A stretch of DNA of 64,000 nucleotides from Adineta vaga (lineage: Eukaryota; Rotifera): positions 15,314,001 through 15,378,000 of the forward strand of contig CP075493.1 in assembly GCA_021613535.1 (NCBI GenBank), in the 5' to 3' direction. The notes beneath the pieces are model-generated. The model searched no databases, was not told where the DNA came from, and saw nothing but the letters and a program-made list of their open reading frames with translations. The translations under genes and the position numbers were made by a program. This document shows, piece after piece, positions 34,383 to 45,720 of this stretch (position 1 is the first letter of the stretch; every line of letters starts with the position of its first letter).

Positions 34383-37170
34383 TTAAAGTTTATTAAATCT
34401 TGTAACTTTATGTCCACCATATTCAGCGACATATAAATTGAGTTGAGAATCTAATTTAACATCGCTTGGCTTATTCAAAGCGGTTCCGCCATTATTAACT
34501 CCTGCAATTATTATACCTGTTGAATTACCTTGACAAAACAGTTCAATATTTCCATTATAAGGAATAGTTACATATAAGTTATTCCAAGGGTCGAGAGTTA
34601 TTCCCCATGGACTTCCAGTAATATTAGCTACTACTGTACCATTTCGATCACCAGATTTCCATTTCATTACTGTTTGAGATTTAGAATTAACAATGTATAA
34701 ATCTTGATTTGATTCATCATAAACGAGACCCCACGGTTCATTCAAATGGTCAGGTGCGGATCCTATCAATGAAAATAAAAAGAACATTAATATCTTGATT
34801 TGCTTGAGATCTTTTGACTTTTAAACAGAAAAACTATTATAAAAATCATGTTTTAAAAATCATTTTGGAAAAAAATATTTTACTTCAAAATAAATGATTA
34901 TCTTATACTATTTAGTTGTAATTCTTTTCAATAATATCAAATTAATATTTCTATCTTATAATGAATAAAATTTTCATAAAAGTCTACATAATATCAACAT
35001 GTGTTTCTGTACCTGGAGTGTAATCAGCAGCACCAGCAACAAGAACACCTTGAGTTGCACCTGGAGACCATTTTGTTACACGATGATTACCGGGATCTGA
35101 GACAAATACATTTGAATATGAATCTACCCATATACCATATGGATAACTGAGTTGCTCTAGTGTTGATCCAGAAGTTCCATTACCAGCAACTATCGTACCA
35201 TTTGAAGCGTTTCTTTCCCAACGTATAACACGATAATTGCCATTGTCAACAATGTAAAGTGTTTGATTTGAATCAACATATAGAAGTGCTAAGTAATCAG
35301 AAAATTGATTTAAATTTGATCCCGACACATTTGTTTGACCTGCTACAAGAGTGCCATTAGAAGCACCAGGTGAATACTTCACTACACGAGCGTTTCCTTC
35401 CTCAGTAATAAATAAATTGTTATTCGAATCAAAAGCTATGCCATATGGGTTATTTAATTGATTCAATTCAATACCTGATCCACCAGTACCAGCGTACGTA
35501 ATACCAGTTACATTCCAATAGATTCCATTAGAACCTGATGATGATATAAAATGAAAACAAACATTCTTTAGCATAAAATTCATATTATATTTGAATATAT
35601 ATTTACTTACAAGGATTAATGACTAAAGTTGAAATGAATATATAAAAAAGACAAAGATAAATAAATAAATAAAAATATTGAGGATATGAATGTGAATAAA
35701 AGTAAAGATATTCATATCTTTCTTTGGAATGCAATATATAATAAATTTCTGAGGAAAAGAACAGGATGATTTTCGCAGCTGCATTTTCTGTCCATATTTT
35801 TCAATCTTTTCTAATTCCGACGATGTACTTCGGACTTAGTCTTTGATAAAATCATCATCATCAAGCAATATCTCAAACAAGAAAAGAATGGACTCCGTCT
35901 TCACACAAGTCTTTGATATGTCTGTTTTTCATAACTAAGTAAAGAGAAAAAGATAAAAAAGAGAATGAATACTGACATTGACATATTTTCGTTGTTGAAG
36001 GACAATAACCATTGCTGCAATCTCGATTGACTTGGCAAATTTGATTGAGGTCACATTTTTTACATGTTGAACCACCACAATCAACAGCTGTTTCATCTTG
36101 ATTTCGAATACTATCATTACAAGTTGGTGCTATAAAATAGTAAAATGAATGTACATATATCAAAGCATTAGAGTGTTGATAACATAGATATTTTCATGTC
36201 TATCGGACATCTTATGAGTGTCGATATCTGTTCTTCATTCAAGTCTTATCCTTTCTATTTTTAATACACTATCTATATCTTTTCTCATGCAGATAGATAA
36301 AAAAAAAAGGAGACTAAAATATTAACCTGGTATTGTTTTAGGTAGGATTGAAATTAAAAGTGATGCCAAAATGATTGGTTTATTTGAAATATATTTCACA
36401 TATGATAACGTTCGATTTCCAATCAAAGTTTGATCAAATGTTAAATTAACCCGAGTATCTGATCTTGGACAGATAACATGACCATCGAATAACCACATAC
36501 AAGTACATTTGAATGGACATTTGATTGATACAATATAAGTTTGAACATTGAAATCGATCGAAAATATTGTCGGACCATTGATTGTACCTGTAACATAATC
36601 GATAAACTATTTCTACTTAATATTTCTCATTTCTTCTTACCTATTGTTGTTGTTGTTGATGAAGATGGAAAATGAAAAAAAAGATTTTGTAAATTAAAAT
36701 TTGAATTTGGTTGTAAATATAAAAGACATTTTACGTAAAAAAAGGGAAATTCTTGATCGAATAAATTCAACATATGTCCAAAATCATGAATATTTGATGT
36801 AGATTCAAGTGAATTTCCATCATCATCAACAATAACATCATCATTTTGATCATAATAGATCATTTTTATATAAAGAATTGTTTTGAATTCTGTTAATTCA
36901 CTAATTAACATTTGATTTTGACAATAATCAAAAATTTCACGTGTCAATTGAAATTCACATTGATCATTTTCTATTTTAACATTTGAAATCATTGATGATA
37001 ATTCAGAAAATGAAATCCGATTCTCTGTATAATCATCATCTTCATATTCATCACCATTTATAGTCATTGACTATAAAACACGAAAATTGTTTTTTTTAAT
37101 AAATAAATTTCCTAAATAAAATGCTTACTGAATTAATTAATAAAAAGATTATCACACCAACAAATATCAT
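34383..37170 (-). CDS. Secreted Cys-rich/NHL-repeat propeller protein
   Basis: Exons on the minus strand: 37170..37129 (signal peptide MIFVGVIIFLLINS), 37070..36641 (acidic, ~143 residues, ending in a Thr run), 36587..36327 (Cys pattern CPFKCTCMWLFDGHVIC), 36129..35973 (Cys-rich: CGGSTCKKC, CQVNRDCSNGYC), 35534..35013 and 34762..34383. The last two encode six NHL repeats (NPYGIAFDSNNNLFITEEGN is one). The link between the Cys-rich exon and the propeller is unresolved: the phases do not match directly. A tiny 12-base exon near 35612 (TCATTAATCCTT, followed by GTAAGT) would work only with an unusual GTCAGT donor. Extracellular, probably a protein-binding adhesion or recognition molecule. N-glycosylation sites are frequent (NGT, NVT, NAS). 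Confidence 0.8.
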
Positions 37171-38199
37171 TATGATCTGATTCGGAAATATATATTTTTC
37201 AACAATAGAAAGTTTAGTTTAGACGATTCAACTATACGAAAACAAAAGATTGTTTTATTCTAACGAATGATATCTTGAAAATAGATCAATTCTTATCGAT
37301 AAAGTTAACAAATTTGAATCTATCTATGAAAAGAATACAAAATCTGTAACTGTTTTTCGTTTTCAATAACAGATTGTTTGATTTTCATTTGTTTTTAAGA
37401 AATATATATTCGATAAAGAAAATGAAATACATTTCAATTTGATTGACAATGATTGTCCTTTTTCTCAAACAAATATCATATTGTTTTCATTTTCTCAGTA
37501 ACACGTCGATTGATGTCTTTTTTTAAGGTTATAATTGAATAACATATTACATTCTTATCTCTCCACACATTCATGATTTTTTTATTTAAGAAAAAAAAAT
37601 ACTAAATAAATCTTGATACTCTTTGGTTGATTCGTTTTCTTTTCAATTGAATTCAAATGAAAAAGTTGTTCAATATTTGTCTTTTTCTCAGAAATTAAAT
37701 CGAAAAAATCTTTCGTTTCTCTTGAATAAAATACATATAACAAACAACATGAGATTTGTTTCATTTTATGGTATCCAACTGATTATGAACCAAAGGGTAG
37801 AATTAACGAATAATAAAGATCGGAAAAGAAAAGAAAACAGTGGATAGTTGTTGTTGTGCATTTCGACGATTTATATCATATGTAAGAAACAGTTTAATTT
37901 AACAGTTAATCGCTTGTATATGTTTCTTGGCGAATAAAGGAGAAAAACAAAGACTGTTGTTGTTGTGTCAACTGATCACATATGATCAGTCTAGACTTCG
38001 AACTTGTTAAACTTATGCTTATTTATATTCTATGAACAACAAGAAAAGAGTGGATATTATATGACTTTTGGTCGTTTCATTAAGAAAGATGAAGATTGAG
38101 GATAAGGAGATGTATGCATCATTCACCATCATCATTGAAGTACAGCCGCTATTTAGTTGAGACTAAAGGGCGTTTCTCTTGTATAAAAATCAAAGAAAA
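37171..38199. other. Intergenic between divergent genes
   Basis: Shared 5' flank of the NHL gene (-) and the receptor pseudogene (+). AT-rich, with poly-T and poly-A runs. No TATA box or repeat stands out. Confidence 0.45.
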
Positions 38200-39094
38200 A
38201 TGTTGTCTAATCTTCTTCTTCCACTTCTTTTTCTTGTATTGTTTCTGCATTGGAGAATGGCTACTAATAGTAGTTTGAATAGTACTGATGATTGGTATAG
38301 CTCGTCGGAAATTTCTCTACCACGTCCAATTCGGTTTTGGATTATACTTCTCTTTGATATTTCTTCACTTGTCTGCAGTTTTTGTCTAATTCTTCATATT
38401 ATAATTGATCGAACTCAACGGCATGCGTTGTACAGTCATACTATTTTCATGATATTATTAGTGAGCTTACCGGTTCAATTGTTGGATATTAGTTTGTATC
38501 TTTTTATTCTTCGTCACGGCGTTGTGCAACCATCAGTACCTATTCTATGTCTTCTGTGGTTATCAGCAGATTATGGTTGTTATTGTGCAGGAATTCTTCT
38601 AATGGCATGGTTAGCTATTGAACGGCACATTTTGATTTTTCATGACCGATGGGTGGCTAATCAACGAGGAAGATTACTTTTCCATTATCTTCCTTTGATT
38701 ACTATTGTAGTGTATATTTTTCTCTTCTATACGATTGGTATTTTCTTTCTATCTTGTAAGAATGTCTATGATTATTCAGCCTTATACTGTGCTGTCCATC
38801 CATGTCTTGAAGCATACGATTTTTTGAACTTGTGGGAAACGAATGTTAACTATTGTGAGTACTGGTCTTCTTGTGCGCGTGCTATGACAAAAACGACGTC
38901 TTCGTCAGTCGATCGATTGCCGAAAAAAACGACGAATGATCATTCAGTTACTTCTGGTTTCAGGCATTAATATTATACTAAATTTACCACTATATATCGT
39001 CTTTATTGCTCGATCCTGTGGTTTATCCACAGAAGGCATAGCGTCGAAGCAAAGCTCTGGTTCTATTTTCTTTCCAGGGTGTGGGTGTGAGTGA
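38200..39094 (+). pseudogene. Receptor pseudogene, frameshifted and cut off at hairpin 9
   Basis: The frame from the ATG at 38200 encodes an N-terminal segment and TM1-TM5 of a receptor closely related to the one at 15.1 kb (LMAWLAIERHILIFHDR in TM3, LLFHYLPLITIVVYIFLFY in TM4). Near 38850 the frame shifts. The homologous text continues in another frame as GLLVRVL-stop-QKRRLRQSID and then RMIIQLLLVSGINIILNLPL (TM6), so one frameshift plus one TGA interrupt it. Homology ends near 39045. TM7 is absent, and the sequence passes directly into hairpin 9. Read naively, the open frame would give a 5-TM protein with an unrelated tail. Confidence 0.83.
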
Positions 39095-39136
39095 GAATTA
39101 AAATAAATAATCGGTAACCACATCCTCACCCTCAAT
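39075..39136. repeat. Telomere-like hairpin 9
   Basis: AGGGTGTGGGTGTGAGTG faces ACCACATCCTCACCCTCA across ~21 AT-rich bases. It takes the place where TM7 of the receptor pseudogene should be. Confidence 0.82.
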
Positions 39137-39824
39137 CAGTTGATAATAATGAGTTTTCTTTTTCATTAATATCTTTCAGAATATTTTCTAATGCATGTGT
39201 TTCTATGAAAACATCGTATACCAGTTTTGTTTAACTAATTAGTTATCTTATAGCTTTAACTTGATCGAATCTGACTTTTTTGAACTGATGAACCTGAGTA
39301 TTGAAAAGGTCTTGATAGTTTCTCATTGTAGCAAAGCTAAATTATTTTCAATCTCTGCCACCGATGCAAATATTTCGGTATGCATCTTCGTTTACTTTAA
39401 CTTATTTTAATACAACGAACAGTCATGTCTAATCATATACGTTTTTGTGCACATGGTCGTACATGATAAGGCTCTACTCAAAACACATAAAACATTATCC
39501 TATTGATTCATATTCATTTATGATAGATATCTATGAAAATAATCATTGATTGAAACGTTGTTCTCTTCGTCGATGTTGTTGTGAGTAATGAGTCTCCTAT
39601 CCTTTCCCATATCATAGAAAAAAAACAAGGGACATACCGAAGCAAATATCTTGCCGTATCTGTCACTTTATTTTTCGATTCAATCAATCAAAGCAAACAG
39701 AAAAGGATGAGCGTTTATACCAAGTTTATTTGTTACTAGCTTTCATTTCTATAGTCAGGTAAGTAATAACGGTTTCTTTGATAGTAACGCTGACCGAGAG
39801 AAAATCTCTGTTAATTTTTTTAGG
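39137..39824. other. Intergenic, promoter side of the PAN-CAP gene
   Basis: No gene seen. A 5' UTR intron of the next gene probably spans 39759..39823 (CAG|GTAAGT ... TTTTTAG), ending one base before its ATG. Confidence 0.5.
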
Positions 39825-41267
39825 ATGATGCGATTTTTGTGCAAATTGATAGTACTTACGTTGATATTTGAAGCAGCGTATGGTGCTCGTCATCAACTTC
39901 GACATTTTGATGATGATGATGATGATGAAACACGAAACCTAATGCGTTCCATCTTACAACAACGATTTCTTCGTAAATTTCAGTTAGGTGATGATGAGGA
40001 AAACGACTTCAACAATCGTTTTTATTCTGATAAAAGTAAGTGATTTTTAAACATCGTTTGAAGTAACTAATCATTAAAAGCTTTATATTCATTTCATCAA
40101 TATTTTGTTTTTATATAACAGGAGCCGACACTGCAAGCAAAAAATGTACTTCTGTTGACTCGGGCATGTATTACGACGGTGCTAGTACGCGATCGATACA
40201 TAACATTGAGAAATATGAAGATTGTATGGATCAATGTGAAAAAGATGATAACTGCTATGGATGGGCGTATCAAAGTAGTTCGAAGACTTGTACAGTACAA
40301 AACTCTATAAGTTGGAAAATTACTGATGCATCTTATGTAGCCGGATCTTGTCTTGGTAAGTTGACTATATGAAGTATTTTCTACATAGAGACTAGAACCT
40401 TTCTGTAGCCACAAAGTTCGTTTTATAGGTCCTGCTGCAAAACAAAAGGTTTGCGAAGAGAAATTATCAAACACTATCTATAATGGTAACTCTGGTGAAT
40501 ACTTTCGTGTTAACACAGCTGAAGATTGCATGAAGAAATGTGATAGCAGTCCAAAATGTTTAGGGTACATATTCAGTAGTGCGCAAAAAGCCTGTTGGAG
40601 TCAAACTGCGCAATATGGAAGCGGAGCTTATAGCGGTTGGACAAGCGGTTCTTGTGTTAGTAAGTGATTTAGTCAATGTGTTTGTTGAAGTCTTTACTGT
40701 TTGTTAATGTTATTTCAGTACCAAAATCAGCATATCCACCGATATCTATCGAAGAATATCGACAACAAGCATTAAAGCAACATAATATATATCGTAGTAA
40801 GCATTGCACACCTCCGCTCAAACTAAATGCCTCGCTTAATGATATTGCGCAAAAATATGCAGAGAAATTGGCAAAAGAACAAATATTTCAACATAGCAAC
40901 AATAAATTCAACGGTCAATGGATGGGAGAAAATCTCTACATGTCCGGAGGAGGTAAACTATTGTACACGGAAGGTACGTTGTAACATATTTTTGTTTTTC
41001 ACCTTTGTGAACTATGTCCATATTTTTACAGGTTCCTTACCAGTTACAGCTTGGTACAATGAAATTAAAGATTACAATTGGAACAATCCGGGATTTTCAA
41101 TGAGTACCGGACATTTTACACAAGTAATCTGGAAAGGTTCAACAGAGTTGGGTATTGGAAGAGCAGTATCTAATGATGGAAGTCGACTCTACGTTGTTGG
41201 AAATTATTTTCCTGGTGGAAATGTCGGTGGTTCTTTTCCTAACAATGTCAAACAAGCATTATGCTGA
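39825..41267 (+). CDS. Secreted PAN-PAN-CAP protein
   Basis: Five exons join in phase: 39825..40035, 40122..40355, 40429..40659, 40719..40973 and 41032..41267, for 388 residues. Exon 1 has a signal peptide (MMRFLCKLIVLTLIFEAAYG) and a run of Asp. Exons 2 and 3 each encode one PAN/apple-like domain with the Cys spacing C...C..C...C..W/Y...C...C (DCMDQCEKDDNCYGWAY; DCMKKCDSSPKCLGYIF). Exons 4 and 5 form a CAP domain of the GAPR-1-like type: ALKQHNIYRSKHCTPPLKLN, WMGENLY, TGHFTQVIWKGSTELGIG and YVVGNYFPGGNVGG. The CAP cavity His and Glu (GENL; GHFTQ) are present. One exon per module supports shuffling. CAP proteins bind sterols or lipids, and PAN domains bind protein or sugar. Role outside the cell, perhaps defence or matrix. 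Confidence 0.9.
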
Positions 41268-41488
41268 AGTTTTAATTTAGTTGAAAGAGACAAATACAAT
41301 TAACACAACTTTTTTTTGTAACCGAACATTTATTTCTTTTAAAATTCTATTTTATTCGTTTGCGCATCGATATAATCATAGACTAACATTCTTTTTACTG
41401 ACAATAAAACGTTGATCTCATCTTTCATTTCGTCACGAAAATTTACTCTATTGATGCAAATTATTGAGAATGATTAAAGTTGATAGAA

Positions 41489-41538
41489 AGAAGGTATGAG
41501 TGATGTTCGTTCTTACTCTATCTTCACCCACACCCTTT
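41489..41538. repeat. Telomere-like hairpin 10 (diverged)
   Basis: AAGGTATGAGTGATG faces TCACCCACACCCTT across a loop (TTCGTTCTTACTCTA) that resembles the loop of hairpin 12. It lies ~220 bases past the CAP gene stop codon. Confidence 0.65.
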
Positions 41539-42479
41539 TCACTTTTTGAAGTACACATAACACTCGAATTTAAATCCGAGATTTTCACACTTATTTTGTA
41601 TGAAATAAAGCATTTTTTCATTTGCTGAACATTAAAACAAATCAACAGTTGTCTTTAGAACAAGATCTTTGATAATCTGTTCTTTCTGTCTATCCGCACT
41701 ACTTCTTCACATTGAGCTTAGATGAAAATGGTCTTTTCAGGTATAATTATGGTAAGTAAAACTTGTATACAGAGTATTTGATTCAGGTTTTAAAATCATA
41801 TATCATCATGTCGGTCTCTTTAAAAATGGTTCCTTTCAAGATGCGTTGTTTAATAAAACGAAATGTTCCTGCTATGAGCATATTATAATAATATTACTTT
41901 GCCGCTTGTAGACTAAATTATGTAAGAAGTTTTCGAATTTATTTGTAAGGAGTAGAAGATATAGATATCACTTGTGTGAAATGCATCTGATAAAAATTAG
42001 ACGAACGAAACGTCTTTTAACTCCTCTGAAAGCATACCATATGCCAAGATTTCGAAGCTTGTCGATACTGTCGATTGTCAAACTCGTTGACGAATCCCAC
42101 GTACAAAAAAGAAAACGGCTGCTTTCATGCTAAAAAATACTATTGAATAGATGATAGCTAAAATGTTATATTCATACGCAATGATCCTTTGAACTTTGTC
42201 CTTTCAAGATCAACAGCTGTTAAAAACAGAATAAATGTGTCGGTAGCGCATAGAGTACAAAAAAATGTTAAATGCGTCCGCGAGCATTGTCGTCGTTATC
42301 GCTTCATCCAAACATGAGTTAATACATTCATGGAGAAAAATCTTCTCTTACTTTTTTTCTTTCTCGTTCTTAGAATTGGTGTAGAAAGAAAGGAAAGAAT
42401 TGTCAATAATGACGACGATGCTCAACAGAGACGTCGTGAAGAATGAGAATGACGTCGTTTCTTTTTCTTCACTCCATTC

Positions 42480-42486
42480 TATATAA
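42480..42486 (+). promoter_or_regulatory. TATA box of the His/Gly-rich gene
   Basis: TATATAA, 74 bases before the ATG at 42560. Upstream lie GACGTCG words and TTC/GAA triplets that could be stress-type elements, but the spacing is not regular enough to call heat-shock elements. Confidence 0.55.
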
Positions 42487-42559
42487 TAAAGTACTTGTGT
42501 CTCCCACAGACTTCATTTATTGAAATACAGTTTCAAGATACATCACATTTACCAGTCAC

Positions 42560-42760
42560 ATGGGTCAAACACATTGCCGTGAAGGTCGGTATCATCATGA
42601 CTACCGTTTTGGACCACCGACTTGGGAACAGCCTCACTATCATCATGATGGCGGACCCCATTTTGCCAACGATTTTCATTTCCGACCAAGTTTTGGATTC
42701 GGTAATCATCACAATCATCATAATGGTGGCTTTGGAGGTGGTCAACATCATCATCATTAA
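42560..42760 (+). CDS. Small His/Gly/Phe-rich protein (66 residues)
   Basis: ATG 42560 to TAA 42760. The protein starts MGQTHCREGRYHHDYRFGPP and ends NGGFGGGQHHHH; roughly a quarter of the residues are His, in HH pairs spaced by aromatic and Gly residues, with a single Cys. It has no signal peptide and no fold that I recognise. Composition suggests a disordered metal-binding or hydration-related protein; that is inference. Two other long frames overlap it (one per strand), but only this frame has both a close TATA box and a compositionally coherent product. Hairpin 11 begins 6 bases after the stop codon, so it lies in the 3' UTR. Confidence 0.68.
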   Translation: MGQTHCREGRYHHDYRFGPPTWEQPHYHHDGGPHFANDFHFRPSFGFGNHHNHHNGGFGGGQHHHH

Positions 42761-42765
42761 TAATG

Positions 42766-42827
42766 AGAGAGGGTGTGGGTGTGGTTAATACTCTTCTCTT
42801 CACCCTATACCCACACCCGTCCCCTCC
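42766..42827. repeat. Telomere-like hairpin 11
   Basis: GAGAGGGTGTGGGTGTGG faces CCCTATACCCACACCCGTCC, with a CTCTTCTC-containing loop. It starts within 6 bases of the His-rich stop codon. Confidence 0.85.
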
Positions 42828-43027
42828 TTTTAATAGGAAAATCAATTGATTCATTGTTCGATCATGGAAATAAATGACTAGATTTCCGTATTGCCAATTC
42901 ATATCTATTAACTATCTTTTATTTTTTTCATAGAGATCTTTCTTTGAACAGAACTTTTTCGTAAACAACTAGTCGTGCTATTCCATAATGACAAAAATTG
43001 AATAATTAGTTTTGTTGCGATATCAAT

Positions 43028-43087
43028 TTGAGGATGTGGGTGAGGTTCATTCTTACTGTATCACCCACATCCACAACCACCCTCAAT
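43028..43087. repeat. Telomere-like hairpin 12
   Basis: TTGAGGATGTGGGTGAGG faces TCACCCACATCCACAACCAC and then CCTCAA, with loop TTCATTCTTACTGTA. It lies 44 bases after the KH-gene stop codon on the minus strand. Hairpins 11 and 12 stand between convergent genes, only 200 bases apart. Confidence 0.85.
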
Positions 43088-43130
43088 TATTATAATAAAA
43101 GATACAAAAATGTATATATCGTATTGAAGT

Positions 43131-43797
43131 TTATTTTCGACGATGATTTTTCTTTTGATACCATCGATTATCGGAATTAAGTTCAATCAATGATGATTGA
43201 TATTCCCTGATATTCCTAGTTTCATTCCCATTTATCCATAAGTTAATTGATTGTTTTTCGATTTTATCAATAGGAATTGAATTCTTTGTTGATTTCTTTT
43301 TGTTAGTGATAAATAAATACATTTTCTTGGATTTACAGTCATCTTGTATTTTAGCGAATTTTCTTTGAATTTTCTTTCCCGAAAAATTAGTTCTAATTTG
43401 TATATTAATATTATATTTATTTTGTAAATAACGCAAATATTGGCCATTTTTTTCAATAAAACGACCAATTCTTGCACGACGTTCTCGAAAATCTGCTTCT
43501 AGTTCAAATGAAAGCGTCAAATCATACGAAGATTTCAGTAGTTTTGATTGAATTTCTTCACATATATTAATCAATACATTGAGATCGATAATATTCAAAC
43601 CTAAAATAAGGATAAATACAATCATTTCCTTTCACAACAGAATATTTACCTGTTTTTCCATTACATGAACAACATCGGTTTGATAATTCTTGATAAATAT
43701 TATTAGTAAACTTATTTTCACAACGAAGTTGAGCAATAGTGGTATGAAAATTAGATAAATTCTTACGAGAATGTACGATACAATCGTTAGTTGCCAT
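43131..43797 (-). CDS. KH-domain-like protein, shortened copy with altered GxxG
   Basis: Two exons, 43797..43650 and 43600..43131, give 205 residues. Exon 1 is exactly the length (148 bases) of exon 1 in the copy at 58.3 kb and nearly identical in protein (MATNDCIVHSRKNLSNFHTT versus MATNECIVHSRKNIFNFHTT; CSCNGKTG at the splice). Exon 2 carries one KH-like unit, RIGRFIEKNGQYLRYLQNKY, whereas the other copy has two. The first Gly of the GxxG nucleic-acid loop is replaced by Glu (EKNG), which should weaken RNA binding. The size difference fits an internal deletion joining the start of the first unit to the second. The frame is open, so it may still be made. Confidence 0.75.
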
Positions 43798-44440
43798 TTG
43801 AATTGTAATATCTTCTGAAAAATGAATCGCGAAATCTCTATTTAAATACAAAACATCATCATATAATAAAAGTAAAGAGAAAAATAGCCATTATAATGAT
43901 AATTATAAATGTCATAAACAAATCATATATATATATGAAGAAAAGGGGGAAAATGTCTGCATTACATAGACGTATTGAAATCCCTGTTATCTTTCTATAC
44001 GTTGTGTGATATTTGTTTTGATCATAAAAAACGAATAATTATAGTTATTCATAAAGAGATAAAGAAAAATAGAAACTTTTATTCATCATTGATTTAGTAT
44101 AATATTAAAAAGTCATCGTTGATTTCTGATATAAATAATTATATAAACATGAAAATTAACGTAATATAAGTCAAAACAATGAATGTAATTGATATACATA
44201 ATTTAAATGTTCTCATAAATCTTAAGTAGAAGTTTTCATAGTACGAACGTACATTTCAATCATACATAGAGTAAAAAAAAAGAAGGTCGTGAGGGGTGAT
44301 GGTAATATTAGGTTTCAATGGTTAGAACGAATTTAATAGCATGATAAACCATCACTTTCGGACCTCCGTATATTATTTCAAAAAGAACTGTATGTTAAGT
44401 TGAAACTGAATTCATATGTTGCAATAACTATTCGTCAGAG
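43798..44440 (-). repeat. Upstream flank shared with the inverted KH copy
   Basis: Sequence 5' of the KH gene reappears in reverse orientation at about 57.69-58.32 kb. Clear matches are GAGGGGTGATGGTAAT (near 44292), TTTCGGACCTCCGT (near 44356) and AACTATTCGTC (near 44426). The similarity fades near 44.45 kb, which I take as the duplication edge. Confidence 0.75.
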
Positions 44441-44639
44441 AACGAATGCAAAATTTCTACGTAATTACTTTGTGAAATAAAAAAGAAGAAAAGAAATATA
44501 CAGAAATTTGTTTTTCTTTAAGTCAGAAATACTGCAACCAAACAAACATATTAAGAGTAAAAGTGTTTGGATGCAAAAAGTTGAATTTATTTATTTTCTT
44601 ACATGACTATTTCTTGTTTTGATACTGTAATTTGTCTTC

Positions 44640-45720
44640 TAAAAATACTATCTTTTAAACGATCTTCCGAAAGCCATTTACCGTCGAGTAAAAGTCTAGC
44701 ACAGTAAGCATCTGGAATGCGACAATGAATGGTTAGATTTGAATCAGGTTAAAGTGCACGATCAAGAGGCTGAAATATTTGACATCTATGTTGAGTAAAT
44801 GTAAACTGAATTGGATCGCACAAGAAAATTGTTTGTCTCGGCAAGAAAAGATCATTAATGTATGTGAACCACTGAGCAGTGGTGCAAAAAGACATTGCCA
44901 CAGTTTTCTATCAGCATCATATTGAATGAGATTATTATTTTTATTCTGACTGGCTCTTCTTTCTTCAATACGACCTATTAAAATACTTCTGCAAGACCAA
45001 AATGCGAATTAAACGATGCTATACTTGAACAAAATGGAGCAATGATATTTAAGTTATGTTCGAAAAATGCTGGTTCAACATATGGTAATCGAATAAAATC
45101 ATCCATCGAAGTAGGATACGTTAACAATTGCCATTTTGGATCTTCTGTTCAGGACGAACTAAGAAATAGAATGGACTTTATTTCTTTTGAGCTCGATTAT
45201 TATTATTCAAATGTCCTTAACCCCATGTTGAATCAATCAGATACCAATGACCTTCGAGACAAACAGTGTTCCATGCATGATTCGTTCGAATGAATGATTC
45301 TTGTTCGATTTTGAAACCACGTCCTTTTCATAACTACTAATTTTCTGGCATTCGATTTGAAGAGCAGTACAAAGAGTTTCACAAATAGTCCCAAATGCAT
45401 CGCAAACTCCTTTTCGGCTGGCAAAAATATCAACTGCAGTCTGACATCGAATAGATCCACTTAAATACAATTCAACATTGTATTAGATATTTTCGTACGT
45501 TTGGTGTTATCGACTTAGAAAAGTTATGTTTTTATCGATGTTGTTGTTTTCGATTATTGCGATCGTTTCGTGCTTTTGCAGTATGAGGTCGTTGATATTT
45601 GAGTGAATATTCACTAGCCAAATTTGTAGAACCATAACCTAATTCAATGTATGCACATTCTACAGTCGATGATGGTACTACGGCACTAATAGACGACTCT
45701 GTGCAAACCTTCAAATTTGA
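44640..45720 (-). pseudogene. KY/transglutaminase-like peptidase pseudogene
   Basis: On the minus strand a transglutaminase-like core can be read: DIFASRKGVCDAFGTICETL (the catalytic Cys region), ECQKISSYEKD, then after a one-base frame change NHAWNTVCLEGHWYLIDSTW (catalytic His and Asp regions), followed at once by a stop. Further downstream and in other frames come YFLVRPEQKIQNGNC-like text and LFAPLLSGSHTLMIF, matching the C-terminal parts of kyphoscoliosis-peptidase-like proteins. A possible upstream exon (CAYIELGYGSTNLASEYSLK) lies at 45.53-45.71 kb. Several frameshifts and stops make this a pseudogene. The Cys-His-Asp order identifies the family; the edges are approximate. Confidence 0.68.

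Larger units (their letters stand above)
41268..42559. other. Intergenic, promoter side of the His-rich gene
   Basis: Apart from hairpin 10 there is no gene. From 42260 to 42480 the DNA is GC-richer with repeated ACGACG/GACGTC words, including two ACGTC palindrome-like sites (near 42431 and 42451) that resemble CRE elements ahead of the TATA box of the next gene. Confidence 0.45.

Noticed and set aside
42495-42902. Three other open frames overlapping the His/Gly-rich gene on both strands
   Set aside because: They follow from the low-complexity CATCAT/ATGATG composition. Only the frame at 42560-42760 has a suitable ATG behind a TATA box and a coherent product.
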